Below are positions 24,242 through 35,247 of a stretch of 64,000 bases of DNA, in pieces. Origin of the DNA: CAVYVZ01 sp963772065 (GTDB lineage: Bacteria; Acidobacteriota; Vicinamibacteria; Vicinamibacterales; UBA2999); assembly GCA_963772065.1 (NCBI GenBank), contig CAVYVZ010000004.1:62001-126000 (forward strand), read 5' to 3'. Within the stretch, counting starts at the first letter, position 1, and every line of letters begins with the position of its first letter. A model generated the notes under the pieces. The model made no database searches, was not told where the DNA came from, and worked only from the letters and a program-made list of their open reading frames with translations. Position numbers and translations under genes: made by a program.

Positions 24242-26254
24242 ATGCATAACGCCTTCGTACCGGAACATTCCGTCGAGACCGTGTGCCCGCTCGACTGTCC
24301 CGATTCATGCAGTCTGGTCGCCACGGTCCAGAACGGAAAGCTCATCGCTCTCGACGGCACACACGCCAATCCCGTCACGGGCGGGTACATCTGCGCTAAG
24401 GTCAGGCATTTTCCGGAACGCGTGTACGGTCCCGACAGGCTGCTGCATCCGATGGTTCGGAAAGGTCCGAAGGGATACGCGCAGTTCGAGCGCGCGTCGT
24501 GGGACGCCGCTCTCGATCGCATCGCCGAACGGATTCGCGACGCGACGGAACGGTTCGGCGGCGAGTCGGTGCTCCCGTACTCATACGGCGGCTCCAACGG
24601 TCTGCTCACGCAGGACACGAGCGATGCCACGCTCTTCCGCCGCCTGGGCGCGTCGCGCCTTGCGCGAACGGTGTGCGCGGCGCCGAGCGGCGCGGCGAAC
24701 CTTGCGCTCTACGGGAAGATGCCCTCGATCTCCTACGAGGACTTTCCGGAGGCGCGGCTCATCCTGCTCTGGGGCGCAAACCCATCCGCCTCGGGCATCC
24801 ATCTCGTCCCCTACATCCGCGAGGCACAGCGCCGTGGCGCGACGCTCGTGGTCGTCGACCCGCGCCTCACGCCTCTTGCAAAGCTGGCCGACATCCATCT
24901 GGCCGTTCGGCCCGGGACGGATCTCCCGGTGGCACTCGCCATCCACCGCTATCTCTTCGAGGAGGGCCGTGCCGACGCGTCGTTCCTGGCGGAACATGCC
25001 GACGGCGCCGACCGCCTCCGGGAACGCGCGCTCGAGTGGACCTTCGAGCGCGCTGCCGCCGAGGCCGACATCGATGCCCCTGCGCTGCGCCGCGTCGCGG
25101 AGCTGTACGCGGATGCCAGTCCCGCGCTCGTCCGCTGCGGGTGGGGCCAGGAGCGAAACCGGAACGGCGGGAGCGCGACGATGGCCATTCTCGCGCTGCC
25201 GGCCGTCGCGGGCAAGTTCGGCGTCCGCGCTGGCGGCTACACCATGAGCAACTCTGCAGCCTGGGGAATCACGCGCACATGGATCGGCGCCGGGGAGCCG
25301 GCCACGCGCCTCGTCAACATGAATCACCTCGGCCGCGCGCTGCTCGAGTACACCGATCCGCCGGTCTCGGTGCTGTTCGTGTACAACTCCAACGCCGCCG
25401 TCACGACGCCCGCGCAACAGCGAGTGTTCGACGGACTCTCACGCGAAGACCTGTTCACGGTCGTGTTCGATCAAGTGATGACGGACACGGCGCGGTATGC
25501 GGATGTCCTGCTGCCCGCCACCACATTTCTCGAGGGCTACGAGATCGCTCGCGGCTACGGCCCGATCACGCTGAGACTCGGACGCCCGGTCGTCGAGCCG
25601 GTCGGCGAAGCACGGTCGAATGCCGACGTCTTCGGCGCCCTGCTGCGAAAGCTCGATCTCGCGGCGGATGGCGAGCCCGAGGGCGAGCTCGAGGAAATGC
25701 TCGACGTGATCGCGAAGCTGCCTGCTGACGTTGGCGACGGCCTGCGCGAGCACGGCGCGGCCCGGCCGCCATTCGAGGGAAGGCCGGTGCAGTTCGTGAA
25801 CACGTGGCCGCTGACACCGGACGGCAAGATTCATCTGTTCCCGGAGGCGCTGGATCGCGAGGCCACGGCCGGCCTGTACGGATATCAGCCGGATCCGGCC
25901 ACCGCGGAGTTTCCGCTCGCGCTCATCTCCCCGGCAAGCGAGCGATCCATCACCTCCATGCTCGCCGAGCTCCCGCGGCCCGAGGTCCGTCTGCTCATGA
26001 ATCCTTCTGACGCCGAGGCGCGTGGCTTGAAAGACGGAGATGCCGTGCGCGTCTTCAACGACCTGGGCGAGGTACGGTGCAACCTCCGCGTGGGTGGATG
26101 GATCCGCCGTGGCACCGTGTCGCTGCCGAAAGGCCTGTGGCGCAAGCACACCGCCAATGCCTACACGAGCAACGTGCTGGTGCCGGATACGCTGACCGAC
26201 CTTGGCGGGGGCGCATGCTTCAACGACGCGCGGGTGGAGGTCTCGGGACTCTAG
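24242..26254 (+). CDS. Molybdopterin-dependent oxidoreductase (DMSO reductase superfamily)
   Basis: 670 residues. The N-terminal [4Fe-4S] motif is TVCPLDCPDSCSLVATV with a fourth Cys in GGYICAKVRHF. The molybdopterin domain contains SYGGSNGLL, LILLWGANPSASGIHLVPYI and VVVDPRLTPLAKLADIHLAV (guanine-dinucleotide binding). The MoCo dinucleotide-binding C-terminal domain (about 560-668) contains NPSDAEARGLKDGDAVRVF. No Tat signal, so it is cytoplasmic. Family members reduce or oxidise small substrates (formate, nitrate, thiosulfate, DMSO); the specific substrate cannot be named. At the usual metal-ligand position there is no obvious Cys/Sec, and no partner subunit gene adjoins. The stop TAG lies in the end of the next repeat. 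Confidence 0.93.
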   Translation: MHNAFVPEHSVETVCPLDCPDSCSLVATVQNGKLIALDGTHANPVTGGYICAKVRHFPERVYGPDRLLHPMVRKGPKGYAQFERASWDAALDRIAERIRDATERFGGESVLPYSYGGSNGLLTQDTSDATLFRRLGASRLARTVCAAPSGAANLALYGKMPSISYEDFPEARLILLWGANPSASGIHLVPYIREAQRRGATLVVVDPRLTPLAKLADIHLAVRPGTDLPVALAIHRYLFEEGRADASFLAEHADGADRLRERALEWTFERAAAEADIDAPALRRVAELYADASPALVRCGWGQERNRNGGSATMAILALPAVAGKFGVRAGGYTMSNSAAWGITRTWIGAGEPATRLVNMNHLGRALLEYTDPPVSVLFVYNSNAAVTTPAQQRVFDGLSREDLFTVVFDQVMTDTARYADVLLPATTFLEGYEIARGYGPITLRLGRPVVEPVGEARSNADVFGALLRKLDLAADGEPEGELEEMLDVIAKLPADVGDGLREHGAARPPFEGRPVQFVNTWPLTPDGKIHLFPEALDREATAGLYGYQPDPATAEFPLALISPASERSITSMLAELPRPEVRLLMNPSDAEARGLKDGDAVRVFNDLGEVRCNLRVGGWIRRGTVSLPKGLWRKHTANAYTSNVLVPDTLTDLGGGACFNDARVEVSGL

Positions 26255-27020
26255 TCTTCGGTCTTCGGTCTTCGGTCTTTGGTCTTATCGCTGTAGCCAT
26301 CTTCAACTTGCACGCCGGCCCGGTTATCGGGCGCCTACCAATCGCACGTTGGATTCCGGTAATCGGGGTTTTTGTTGCGCCTGAGGAGTTGTGATGAGGG
26401 ACAGGATGTGGGCCTTTGTGAATTCCAATTTCGGCCTGTGGTGCTTATCGACGCTGGTAATTGGGTCGTTGTCCTTTGCGTACACTCAATATGAACGGCG
26501 AGCAGACCGCGAACGCCAGGCAAACCAAACCGAAGCTGAGCGCATTCGACGTGAAGAACAAGAACGTGCCGACCGTACGAATAGGTTGGAACGACAGGTA
26601 CTCACGCTTTGCTTGGAGGTAATGGGACGAACAAACCAGGTGCGTGATCTCGATAGCGCACAAACGCAGGAACGAACAGCTGATCAACTTCGCTACTTTT
26701 TTACCATACCTCCTCACGTACAGAATGCGAAAGACCCGCTCGACGGAGTTTATGCTTACTACCCCGAGTTCGAACGTCGGCCTCTGTTCTCGATTGTGCA
26801 GGAAATCGAACAGGTCACGTACCGTCAGGAATTGAATGCCGTCGGCCAGAAAATGCGAAAGCTATACGACGCCGCGTACTTTACGCTCCGAAATGGGAAG
26901 CGGAAAGAGGGGTTAGAGGGCATTCGTGCACTGACGCTGGCTTCATTCGACTGTCTCGAAGCCATCGACTGAAGACAGAGACTAACGACCAGAGACTGAA
27001 GACCAGAGACCGAAGACTAG
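26251..27020. mobile_element. Putative gene cassette bounded by inverted heptamer repeats (element D)
   Basis: A perfect 14-bp inverted repeat, CTAGTCTTCGGTCT (26251-26264) and AGACCGAAGACTAG (27007-27020). The left arm continues as three CTTCGGT heptamers and CTTTGGT to 26287; the right arm is the degenerate complement from 26971. Between them is one AT-richer gene with its own ribosome site. The flanking genes both end on the TAG within the CTAG ends. No transposase is inside. The idea that it moves is inference. Confidence 0.6.
26394..26972 (+). CDS. Hypothetical membrane-anchored coiled-coil protein (cassette cargo)
   Basis: 192 residues from ATG 26394, preceded by GAGGAG seven bases upstream. 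One N-terminal helix (FGLWCLSTLVIGSLSFAYTQ, about 11-30) anchors it, with a short cytoplasmic head. A highly charged helix follows (about 33-75: ERRADRERQ, EAERIRREEQERADRTNRLE) that is probably a coiled coil. The rest is mixed helix with RKLYDAAYFTLRNGKRKEGL. No domain recognised. Base composition and codon use are plainly less GC-rich than the neighbours, and the gene sits inside mirrored heptamer repeats, so it looks transferred. Confidence 0.8.
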   Translation: MRDRMWAFVNSNFGLWCLSTLVIGSLSFAYTQYERRADRERQANQTEAERIRREEQERADRTNRLERQVLTLCLEVMGRTNQVRDLDSAQTQERTADQLRYFFTIPPHVQNAKDPLDGVYAYYPEFERRPLFSIVQEIEQVTYRQELNAVGQKMRKLYDAAYFTLRNGKRKEGLEGIRALTLASFDCLEAID

Positions 27021-30000
27021 TAGCTGAAGAAAAAGATCACATCCAGGCCGCCGCGCTCCACGCGGCGGAACATCGTGCGCTGCGCGCCGCCGGCCGTTTC
27101 GGCGACGGATCCCTGGAGGCGCAGAAAGTCGGCGAGCTGGTACTCGAGAATGAACTCGGTTCCCTGCGCCGCGCCGAAGCCCTGGCGCACGCGGAAGAAG
27201 AGTTTTTCGCCAACCTGCTCGCCCACGGTCAGCGTGGGTCCGCCCGCGTCCCCTTGTGCCTCGATCTCGAACTGATCCAGCTCCAGCGCGTCGCCGATCG
27301 ATCTCGCCAGGCCGGATGCGAGGTATCCACCCGCCAGCGCGCCCGCCCGCTCGGCGAGCGAGATCTGCTGCCCTTCGCCCAGCTCGTTCACCGGCGCGTT
27401 GAAGACGATGAGCGCCAGGATGTCCGCTTCGTCGAGCGGCGGCCGGCTGCTGAATGACAGCTCGGGCTGCCTCATCGTTCCGCGCACCCGGATGAACGCC
27501 TCCACGCCTGAGATCTCGCGGCGCGCCTGGAGGTCGAGCAGCGGGTTGATCTCCTCGGCCCCGGTGAAGCGGATTCGGCCGTCGCGCATCAGCTCGAAGC
27601 GGCGTCCCTGGAAGTCGTAGTTCCCACGGACCGTATTGACTTCGCCGAGGATCCGCAGCGTGCTTTCGCCGCGGGGCTTGCGCAGCTGCACGAGGCCGCC
27701 CACCGTGACGTTGATGTCGCCGATGCTGATCGGTGCATTCGCCGGCTTGAGGTCGCTGCCTCGCAGAACGAGATTGCTCGGAATCGAGAGCGACAGGTTC
27801 AGATCCAGGCCGTTGAAAATCGTCGGCGTGGCCGCGACGGGTCCTTCCGGAGCGCGCGGAGAGATCTGTGTGGCCTCCGTCGCATACGGATTCGATGCCG
27901 TGCGCTCGATCACCTCGCCGACCTGAATCGTGCCGTTCTCGATTTCCACGATGCCTTCGACGTGCGGAGCCGAGGGCGTGCCGGTGATGCGCAGGTCGGT
28001 ATCGAGCTTCACGTCGGCGAGCCTGTTGTCGATGACCTCGAAGTTTTCCGACTTGACGTTGACGTTCACCTCGCCGACGCGCCGTTCGTGCACCCCCAAT
28101 GAACCGCCGATGGTCATCGGGAAGCCGCGCGAATCGAGGATCTTGAACTGCTGAATCTCGATCGTGTCCGGCTTGAGATCGATTCGGGTGTCGAGGCCCG
28201 TGTAGGACGTGCCCATGTCCGGCACCGCGAACGCGCCGCCTCTGATCTCGACGAAGCCGTTGGCCTGTGGATCGAAGCCGGTCCCCTGGACGCGGATGTT
28301 CGCCTGCAACGTTCCGGTCGCGGCGGTGACGTACTGCGTGAAGCCCTGGATGATGCCCAGATCGATCTGGGACGTTTCGATCGTCAGGTCCACCGGTTCG
28401 CCTGCGCGCCCGCGCTCCTCCTCCCGGGTGCCGCGGAAGAGGGACGTCGGCGCAAAGCCCTTGGCGGTCAGCCACGCCTGCGGGTTCTGCTGCAGGCGCA
28501 CATCGAGCGTGACGCCGTTGCCGCCGTACTTCACGTCGCCCGTCAACGACTCGAACTTGAACTCGCGGAACGCACCCTGCGTGAGCGCCAGCTTGCCGTC
28601 CGCGCGCAGGGAGTCCGTCGGCCCGGCGACGACGGCATCGGCGTTGAGCCGTCCGGCAATGCCGGAATTCGCGAGGAGGAGCTGATCGACCTGCGCAACG
28701 TCCACGTTCTGCAGCTTCACCTTCAGCGTTTCGGTGGCGGAGCCGATGACGCCGTCGGCCTCGATGCGCTGATCGCCGCTGACCAGCCTCACGTGCTGCA
28801 CCGCGATTCGATTGCTGCCGTACTGGACGGCCGCGTCGCTGCCGGGCTCCGAGCGCCACTCCACCTTCTCCGAGCGCAGCGCCAGGTTGCCCAGGTGCAC
28901 TTCCTGATGATCCGGATGAAACACCACGGACCCGGCGGCGCCCAGGTGCCGGACGCCTTCCTGCGCGTTTGCGTCGAAATCGAGCTTGTGGCCGTCGTAT
29001 GTCGTCTTCGCAGTCAGCTCCGTGATTCGCTGGCCGCCGATCTCCAGGAACGTCGCGTGACTCTCGGCCTGCACCACTGACTTCGCCGGCGTGAGCTCGG
29101 GCACCGCGACACTGAACTTGGTCTGGACGTTCAGCGCCTCGCCGGCGCCATATCCGAGATTGCTGCCCGTGAGCGTCCCGGCAGCCTTCAGTTCGGTCCC
29201 GTTCCCGGTCAGCGTCGCGTCAACGACGGCCGCGCCCTTGAGCGGCCGGCCGACGATCTCACCGAGGTGGTCGAGCGAGGCGCTTTCGACGTGGAGCTGC
29301 ATGTTCGACGCGCCGGTGTCGTTGAGCGCCAGTGTTCCCTGGCCCTGCACGTTCACATCCGGGCCCTTGACGGTGATCTGATTGATCTCGCCCGTGCGGT
29401 TCGCATACTTGCCGTCGAGGACCGCGGTGTCGATCGCCAGGCCGGCGACGCGCGACTGGCCGAGGTTCACGCGACCGCTCGCGTCGATCGACTCGGGTGT
29501 GACGCCGCCGCGGTAGTTGCGAAGGGTTGCGTTGACGTCGACCGCTCCGGTGACCTCGCCCTTCACTTTCTCGTTGCCGCTGACCACTTCCGGATTGAGA
29601 CCCGAGAACTGGCCGAGCGCGCGGACCTGCATGTCCGCCCCGGCCAGCTTCGTCGCGAATTCCATTCGAGGAACGCTCGCGCCGAAGAGCTCCGAATCGG
29701 CGATGACCCCCGATGCGTCCAGGTTCAACGGGTTCGAGCCGCCGCCGCTCCCTTTCACCGTGAAGTCGGCGTTGACCCGGCTCTTGAATCGGTCGGCGGC
29801 GAGCGCATTGATGCCGAAGCCCTTCCCGACTTTCTGAATATCCAGATCGCTGACGTGACCGTTCGCGGTGTAGGCGGGGGCCCCGGCGCCGACGCTGAAG
29901 CTCGCCGTGGTGCCGGGCGCGATCGTCGCCCCGGCGAGCGTCGACGTCTCGAGGCGCACGTCGCCCGAGAACTCGCGACCGCGTCCCGCCACCCGGTAGT

Positions 30001-31356
30001 CGAACTGCAGATCGCTTGGGGCGCCGGGCGCCTTGAGCTGTGGCGGCAGGTTGCGGAGATCCACATTCGCCGCGCGTCCCTGGAGGTCGAGCGCGAGCTC
30101 CGTTCCCGCCCTCACCGTTCCTGCCGCGGTGGCATGCCCGCCGTACGCCGCAGCAGTCGCGTCGACGCGAATCGTCTTCCCGTCGATCCGCCCGCGCGCC
30201 TTCACGTCGCGCGCTGCGTAGCCGGCGACCCGCACGCTCGAAGCGTTGATCGAGTAGGTCCCGCTCAGCGGCATCCGGCCCGACGGCAGCGCCAGATCCA
30301 CCCGCGCTTGTCCGGTGATGTCGCTCTTGAGCGTGGCGCTCTTCGCCACCGGCCCGACGTTGAAGTGCTCCATCGCCACCGCACCGGCGATGCGGCGGCC
30401 GGGCTCCATGGCATCGACGATGAGATCGCCTGTCACCTTGCCCAGGTTCTTCTCGCGCGCGGTGATGTCGACGGCGAGCCGATCCGCGGGTCCCTTCGCC
30501 GTCATCTCGAATGCCGGCTGCATCAGGTAGCCGCGAAGCGCGGGAACGACGCGCGCGATCTCGGCGACCGCCAGCTTGTCGGACGAGGCTTTGAGATCGA
30601 CGGCAGGCGCACCCCCTTCGATGTTGTGGATGGTCCCGTCGACGTTCAAGGAGCTTTCCTCGGTGCGCAGCGCCACTTTCTCGAAATGCAGCTGGTTCGG
30701 CGTGCGGACGATGCGGCCTGACAGATTGTTGATGACCGAGCCGCGGCTCCTGCGCTCGCAGCGACACGTGCGAGATCTGGATGTCGAGTGTGTCTTCATC
30801 GCTCTTGATCCCGATCGACGCGTTCAGCTTCTCGATCCGCTCGGGCACCTCCACGCCGGCGGTGCCGACCGGCTGACCATTCAGCTCCAGAGCGCCATCG
30901 GTCACCCCGATCTCGCCGATCTCGAGAGGCCGGCGCGTTTTGGGCTGGTCGGGGTCGGGCGTCCGCGCTTTGATCAGATGGGCTGATGTTCCAGCCTTCC
31001 GCGGTCTTCTCGAGGCGGACGATCGGCCTGTTCAGACGAATGTCGTCGAGCACGATGTGCCCGGCGATGAACGTGAACGCGTTGTAATCGAGGCCCGCGT
31101 CTTTCACCTCGACCACCTTCTTGCCGTTCATCGTCACGTCGATGTCTTCGAGCTCGACGCCGAAGAACAGATTTCCGTCGAGCCGCCCGATCGACAGCCG
31201 CCCGTTCACATAGTCTTCCGCCTGCCGGACGATGAACCCGCGAAGCCACTCCTTGAACCAGGCGGTCTGCGTGATGATGACGGCCATCGACGCCACGCCG
31301 ACGATCAGCGTCGCGATGAACGCCATTACCTGAAGCGACCGGCGGGCAACGGACAT
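27017..31356 (-). CDS. tamB: Translocation/assembly module TamB (two frameshifts)
   Basis: Very long inner-membrane-anchored periplasmic protein that spans to the outer membrane and, with TamA, helps deliver lipid or assemble outer-membrane proteins. N-terminal helix about 11-33 (MAFIATLIVGVASMAVIITQ), then a long repetitive beta-taco region, and a C-terminal TamB/DUF490 domain (GGYLASGLARSIGDALELDQ ... TEFILEYQLADFLRLQ). The chain changes frame near 30981 (GGG for GG) and near 30743 (GG for G). Joined, the frames give about 1440 residues, normal for TamB. It follows TamA by 50 bp in the same direction, the classic tamAB order. The frame breaks look like sequence errors. Confidence 0.92.
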
Positions 31357-31360
31357 CGTT

Positions 31361-31406
31361 CGACCTTTGACTTCTGACCTTCTTTGACCTTTGACCTTTG
31401 ACCTTT
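31361..31406. repeat. Heptamer tandem repeat TTTGACC between tamA and tamB (element C3)
   Basis: Degenerate then exact 7-bp units (TCTGACC, TTTGACC three times) on the plus strand fill the gap between TamA and TamB, ending at the TamA stop codon. There is no clear opposite arm, so this is a solo array. Confidence 0.75.
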
Positions 31407-33276
31407 TAAAAAGCCTGCCCGATCGAGAAGTGCACGCGCCAGCGGCGCTTCTGCAGTTCGCCGTTGACCAGCAGTCCTTCGATCGGGATTGAGCTGATAC
31501 CCGAAATCAAAGCGCGCCGGGCCGATCGGCGTCAGATAGCGGAGGCCGGGACCGACGTCGTATCGCAGATCCTTGACATCGAACTTCCAGCCTTCATTCC
31601 ACACGTTGCCGTAGTCGAAGAATCCGACGAGGCCCACCTTGCCCCAGACCGGCAGTCGGATCTCGGCGGATCCATCGATCACGCTGAGGCCGCCGATGGC
31701 CAGGCCGGCGCCGCTCAGCGGGCTCACCTCGAATCGTCCCCATCCGCGCAGGCTGGTGGAGCCGCCCAGGAAGTAGCGCTTCTGGAACGGTACGTTGTCA
31801 TCGAGATCGTCGACCGGATCGATCGTCCCCACGCGCAGCCGGTTCGCTACGATGAGCCGGCGCCCCAGCGACAGGTAGTGGCGGCCCTGGCCGACGAACT
31901 CGAAGTAATTGAAGTTCCCCCACATCCAGCGCCCCGCCTGCTCGACGTGCCCGGAGAGGAAGTACCCACGGCGCGCATTGAGTACGCTGTCGGCGGTGTT
32001 CCGCTCGATGTCGAAGGCGACTGCCGACACCGTGCCGTCCTGCTCGCCGGTGCGCGGGTCGAGGCCAAGCGAGATGAGCTCATCGCGAAGCGTGAAGTCG
32101 GTGAGCGCCTCATTGCTGATGCGGCTGCGCACGTACTCGTTGATGAGCGACACGCTCCACTTGTCGCGCGAGTTCGCCTGATGCCTCAGCGTTGCCCGGC
32201 CGCCGACGGTGTTGGCCGAATACGCCGGCTCCGACGCCTGCCAGGCCTGACCTTCGAAGCCAAGCGAGAAGTGCGGATGGAAGAAGTACGGCTCGCGGTA
32301 GTCGGCTTTGCACGCCGCGATCGAGCGACGACCACTTCCCTTCGAAGCCGGCATGCCGCGCGCCACCGAAGAAGTTCACGTGGTCCCAGCGCACCCTCGC
32401 GCGCGCCTGCTCCTCCGTTCCGTAGCCCACGCCAAACGTGACTTTGCGGTGCTTCCCCTCCGCCACCGTCACGCGCGTCGGAATCGTCGTCGGCTTCTGC
32501 TCGCGGTCTTCCCGCGATTCGATGTTCGCGAACTCGAACAGCTCGAGTTGGTACAGCTTCCGCTGACTCTCGCGCATCTCGCTGCGCTTGAAGAGATCGC
32601 CCGGCTTGTACGTCAACTGTCGGCGAAGGACGTAATCGCCGACGCTCGCCTGGCCGGTGATCTCGACGGGCCCGAAATACGCCAGCGGACCCGGAGTGGC
32701 CCGCAGGGTCAGGGTCGCGCGGTGAGGTCCGGCTTGCTCTTCGGCGAGCTCCACCTCGGCGTACGCATAACCATGATCTCGGAGGACGTTGACGGCGCGC
32801 TCACGCGAGGCAACGGCCAGCTGCCGATCGAAGGGACGCTCAGGCTGAAGCGGGAGTTGCTCGCGAAGCGTGTCGCGATCCTTCGGTGGCAGCGCCTCGA
32901 ACCCTTCGAACCGGATCTCGGTGACGATCACCGCCTCGCCTTCGGAGATATTGATCGTGAGGTCGACCTGGTCTTGCTTGTCGTTGAGCTGAACGTCGAA
33001 TGACGCGACGCGCGCGTCCGGAAACCCGCGGTCCCGATAGAACGCCTGGATGCGTTGCAGGTCGGCTTCGAACGCCCGCCGATCGAAGTAGCGCTTCCTG
33101 CCCCACGGCAGCCGCGAGCCCTTCTTCGTGACCAGCGCGTTGCGAAGCTGGCCGGCGTCGACCGACTTGACGCCCTCGAATTTCAGGCTGGCGATCGTTA
33201 TCTCTCCCTCTTCACGGCAGCCGGCCGCGACGAGGGCAACACCGAGGACAAGAGTGGCAAGGAGCGGTCTCCTCAT
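31406..33276 (-). CDS. tamA: Outer-membrane assembly factor TamA / BamA-like (two frameshifts)
   Basis: Omp85-family protein. N-terminal lipobox-like signal (MRRPLLATLVLGVALVAAGC) suggests lipid attachment. Several POTRA domains (about 25-330): SLKFEGVKSVDAGQLRNALV, ITEIRFEGFEALPPKD-type repeats, GPVEITGQASVGDYVLRRQL. Then a 16-strand barrel with LGGSTSLRGWGRFEVSPLSG (the LRGW/VRGF motif of Omp85) and NEGWKFDVKDLRYDVGPGLR. Frame breaks lie near 32309 (extra T) and 31484 (extra G/C). Corrected, the protein ends WRVHFSIGQAF at stop 31406, with the C-terminal Phe expected of a barrel. Works with TamB, encoded next. Confidence 0.9.
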
Positions 33277-33294
33277 CGCGTCACCAGCCCAGCT

Positions 33295-33486
33295 TCATTC
33301 GCGAGACGTGATGACGGGCGTGGTCGATGAGACCGCCAGGAGGATGCCGAGTCCCACCGCGATCACGACGCCGATCGCGATCCAGATCCCCGGAATCTGC
33401 CGAAGAATGCCGGACTGCCACAGCGCCAGGGCAGCACCGACGAGAAGGATGAAGTAGCCGATGAGGTAGAGGCGCATGAACTTCAT
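33295..33486 (-). CDS. Small two-helix membrane protein
   Basis: 63 residues from ATG 33486 (ATG 33477 also possible). Two hydrophobic helices, LYLIGYFILLVGAALALWQ and GIWIAIGVVIAVGLGILLAV, are linked by SGILRQIP, with a polar C-terminus SSTTPVITSRE. It is 18 bp upstream of tamA in the same direction and may belong to that transcript. No family name; a role in the envelope is only inferred from position. Confidence 0.7.
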   Translation of the reverse strand: MKFMRLYLIGYFILLVGAALALWQSGILRQIPGIWIAIGVVIAVGLGILLAVSSTTPVITSRE

Positions 33487-33518
33487 GCGCCTCCACCAAG
33501 CACGAGGTGTGCCTAACG

Positions 33519-35207
33519 CTACTGGATCTTGACGATGAGCGAGGCGCGCCGATTGAGCGCACGTCCCTCGTCGGTGCCGTTGTCGGCTTTGGGCCGCTCC
33601 TCGCCGTAGCTCACCGTTTCCATCCGGCTGGCCGCGACGCCGCGGTTCACCAGGTAGTCGCGGGCGGCATTTGCGCGCCGCTCGCCGAGAGCGAGGTTGT
33701 ACTCCGACGTGCCGATGCTGTCGGTGTGACCTTCAATCGTCACGCGCAAGTCGGGGTTCTCGCGAAGCGTGGTCACCGCTTCATCCAGGATCTTCACCGC
33801 TTCCGGCTTCAAGTTGTACTTGTCGAAGTCGAAGTGGACGTCCTGGAACGTGTACGTCTTCTGCGCGGGCCGCACGACTTGCACGTTGACGGTGCTCGTC
33901 GCGCGTGCACCCCGCGAGTCCTCGGCGGCCACCGTGAGCGGCACGGTGCCCTCCTGATCGGGAGCGGTCCACGTCGTCTTCGGCTCGCCGGTATTGGCAA
34001 ACGTACCCGTCGGCGCGGTCCAGCGATACCTGACCGTGTCGTTGTCCGGATCGCTCGCGGTTGCGGTGACCGCCGTGCTCTTGCCTGCTTCGACGGTGCA
34101 CGGATCGCACTGCGCAGCGGCCGAGAAGGCCGGCGGCCGGTTGGCCGGCGGCTCCGCAGGTGGCGTAGGCGGCGGTGGCGCCGGACGCGCTGGTGGCGGC
34201 GGCGGAACGAAACGATTCGCACCGGGATGGAAGCCGACGCGCAGATCCCAGCCGATGGCGCTGTGCTCGACGTTGCGCCCGCCGACCGTGCGGTCGCCCG
34301 TGCCCACGCTGTAGTTCACGCCTCCGTGGATGAACCACCCGCGCGGCGCCTGCCAGACGAGACCGGCCTTGAAGTTCGTCGGGTCGTCGATCGGGCTGAC
34401 GAGCGGCGCCACGCTGCCGTCTTCGGCGATGAGCGGCGCCAGCAGCAGCAGATCGTCGTCGTGCACGAGCTCGCCTTCGACTTCTACGAGCGCGCGCAGG
34501 GGCGAGCGGCTCGGGAACGCACCGCCGACACCCCACTTGAGCGCGTCGGAGACGCGGAATTCATCGGAGTCGCCACGGAAGATCCAGCCGAGCGCCGCCG
34601 TGACCTCGACACTGTCGTTCGCCTCGCCGCTCGCGATGAGATCGATGTGGCCGTCGATGTCGTTCGTGCTCGACCATGAGGAGCCGGTCGGAAACTTCAT
34701 CATGCCGCGGACGGCGAGCGCCATCGCATCCTCGCGCGCCTGCGACAGCAGGTTGAACTTGGCGCCGGCGTAGATCGGCCCGCCGAGCGTCTTGGACCAG
34801 CCACGGCGCATGTACGGGTATTCGTGCGAGACGCCGCCATAGTCGGCGTCGAAGGGAACGAACGTGGGCCGCACGTCGCGATCGATGTTCACGGTGCGCC
34901 AGGAGGCAAACACCTCGAGGCGGTCCGTCAGCCCCCACGCGCCCGTGATGCCGACTTGTGAGACGTCGGTCAGTCCCTGCCGGCGATCGAAGTTCGACCG
35001 GTAGAGACTGAACGACCACCGCCGCGCGGGAAGCGTTTCTGCGGTTGGAACGAACCACAAGCCGGTGTCACCGTAGAACGTCGGGAGCGCCGGGCGTGTG
35101 TCGGCGGGGGTGGTGGCTGGCGCGTCCTGCGCTGCCGCGGGAGCTGCAGCCAACGCGGCGAGCAACACCCCGCACCCCAAGGTACGCACTAACACGGAGC
35201 CTCTCAT
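33519..35207 (-). CDS. OmpA family outer-membrane protein
   Basis: 562 residues. Signal peptide MRGSVLVRTLGCGVLLAALA ending at AAAQ. A beta-barrel domain (about 45-325) has repeated amphipathic strands (GDTGLWFVPTAETLPARRWS, GLTDRLEVFASWRTVNI). A Pro/Ala linker (about 325-360), a cadherin/PKD-like Ig domain (about 365-445: GKSTAVTATASDPDNDTVRY) and a C-terminal OmpA domain (about 450-562: GHTDSIGTSEYNLALGERRA) follow. OmpA domains bind peptidoglycan, so the protein ties the outer membrane to the wall. The inserted Ig domain is less common. It lies 32 bp before the small membrane protein and tamA, in the same direction, an envelope gene run. Confidence 0.92.
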   Translation of the reverse strand: MRGSVLVRTLGCGVLLAALAAAPAAAQDAPATTPADTRPALPTFYGDTGLWFVPTAETLPARRWSFSLYRSNFDRRQGLTDVSQVGITGAWGLTDRLEVFASWRTVNIDRDVRPTFVPFDADYGGVSHEYPYMRRGWSKTLGGPIYAGAKFNLLSQAREDAMALAVRGMMKFPTGSSWSSTNDIDGHIDLIASGEANDSVEVTAALGWIFRGDSDEFRVSDALKWGVGGAFPSRSPLRALVEVEGELVHDDDLLLLAPLIAEDGSVAPLVSPIDDPTNFKAGLVWQAPRGWFIHGGVNYSVGTGDRTVGGRNVEHSAIGWDLRVGFHPGANRFVPPPPPARPAPPPPTPPAEPPANRPPAFSAAAQCDPCTVEAGKSTAVTATASDPDNDTVRYRWTAPTGTFANTGEPKTTWTAPDQEGTVPLTVAAEDSRGARATSTVNVQVVRPAQKTYTFQDVHFDFDKYNLKPEAVKILDEAVTTLRENPDLRVTIEGHTDSIGTSEYNLALGERRANAARDYLVNRGVAASRMETVSYGEERPKADNGTDEGRALNRRASLIVKIQ

Positions 35208-35247
35208 TTCTTACCGGTCGTGTTGGATTGCCGCCGAATCGACTATG

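Noticed and set aside
24242..26254. Molybdopterin oxidoreductase as a selenoprotein formate dehydrogenase
   Set aside because: The frame has no internal TGA and no Sec or Cys at the expected metal position.
29259..30905. Arg/Gly-rich 548-residue open frame
   Set aside because: Most of it is TamB in the wrong frame; only its first about 50 residues are real TamB sequence before the frameshift.
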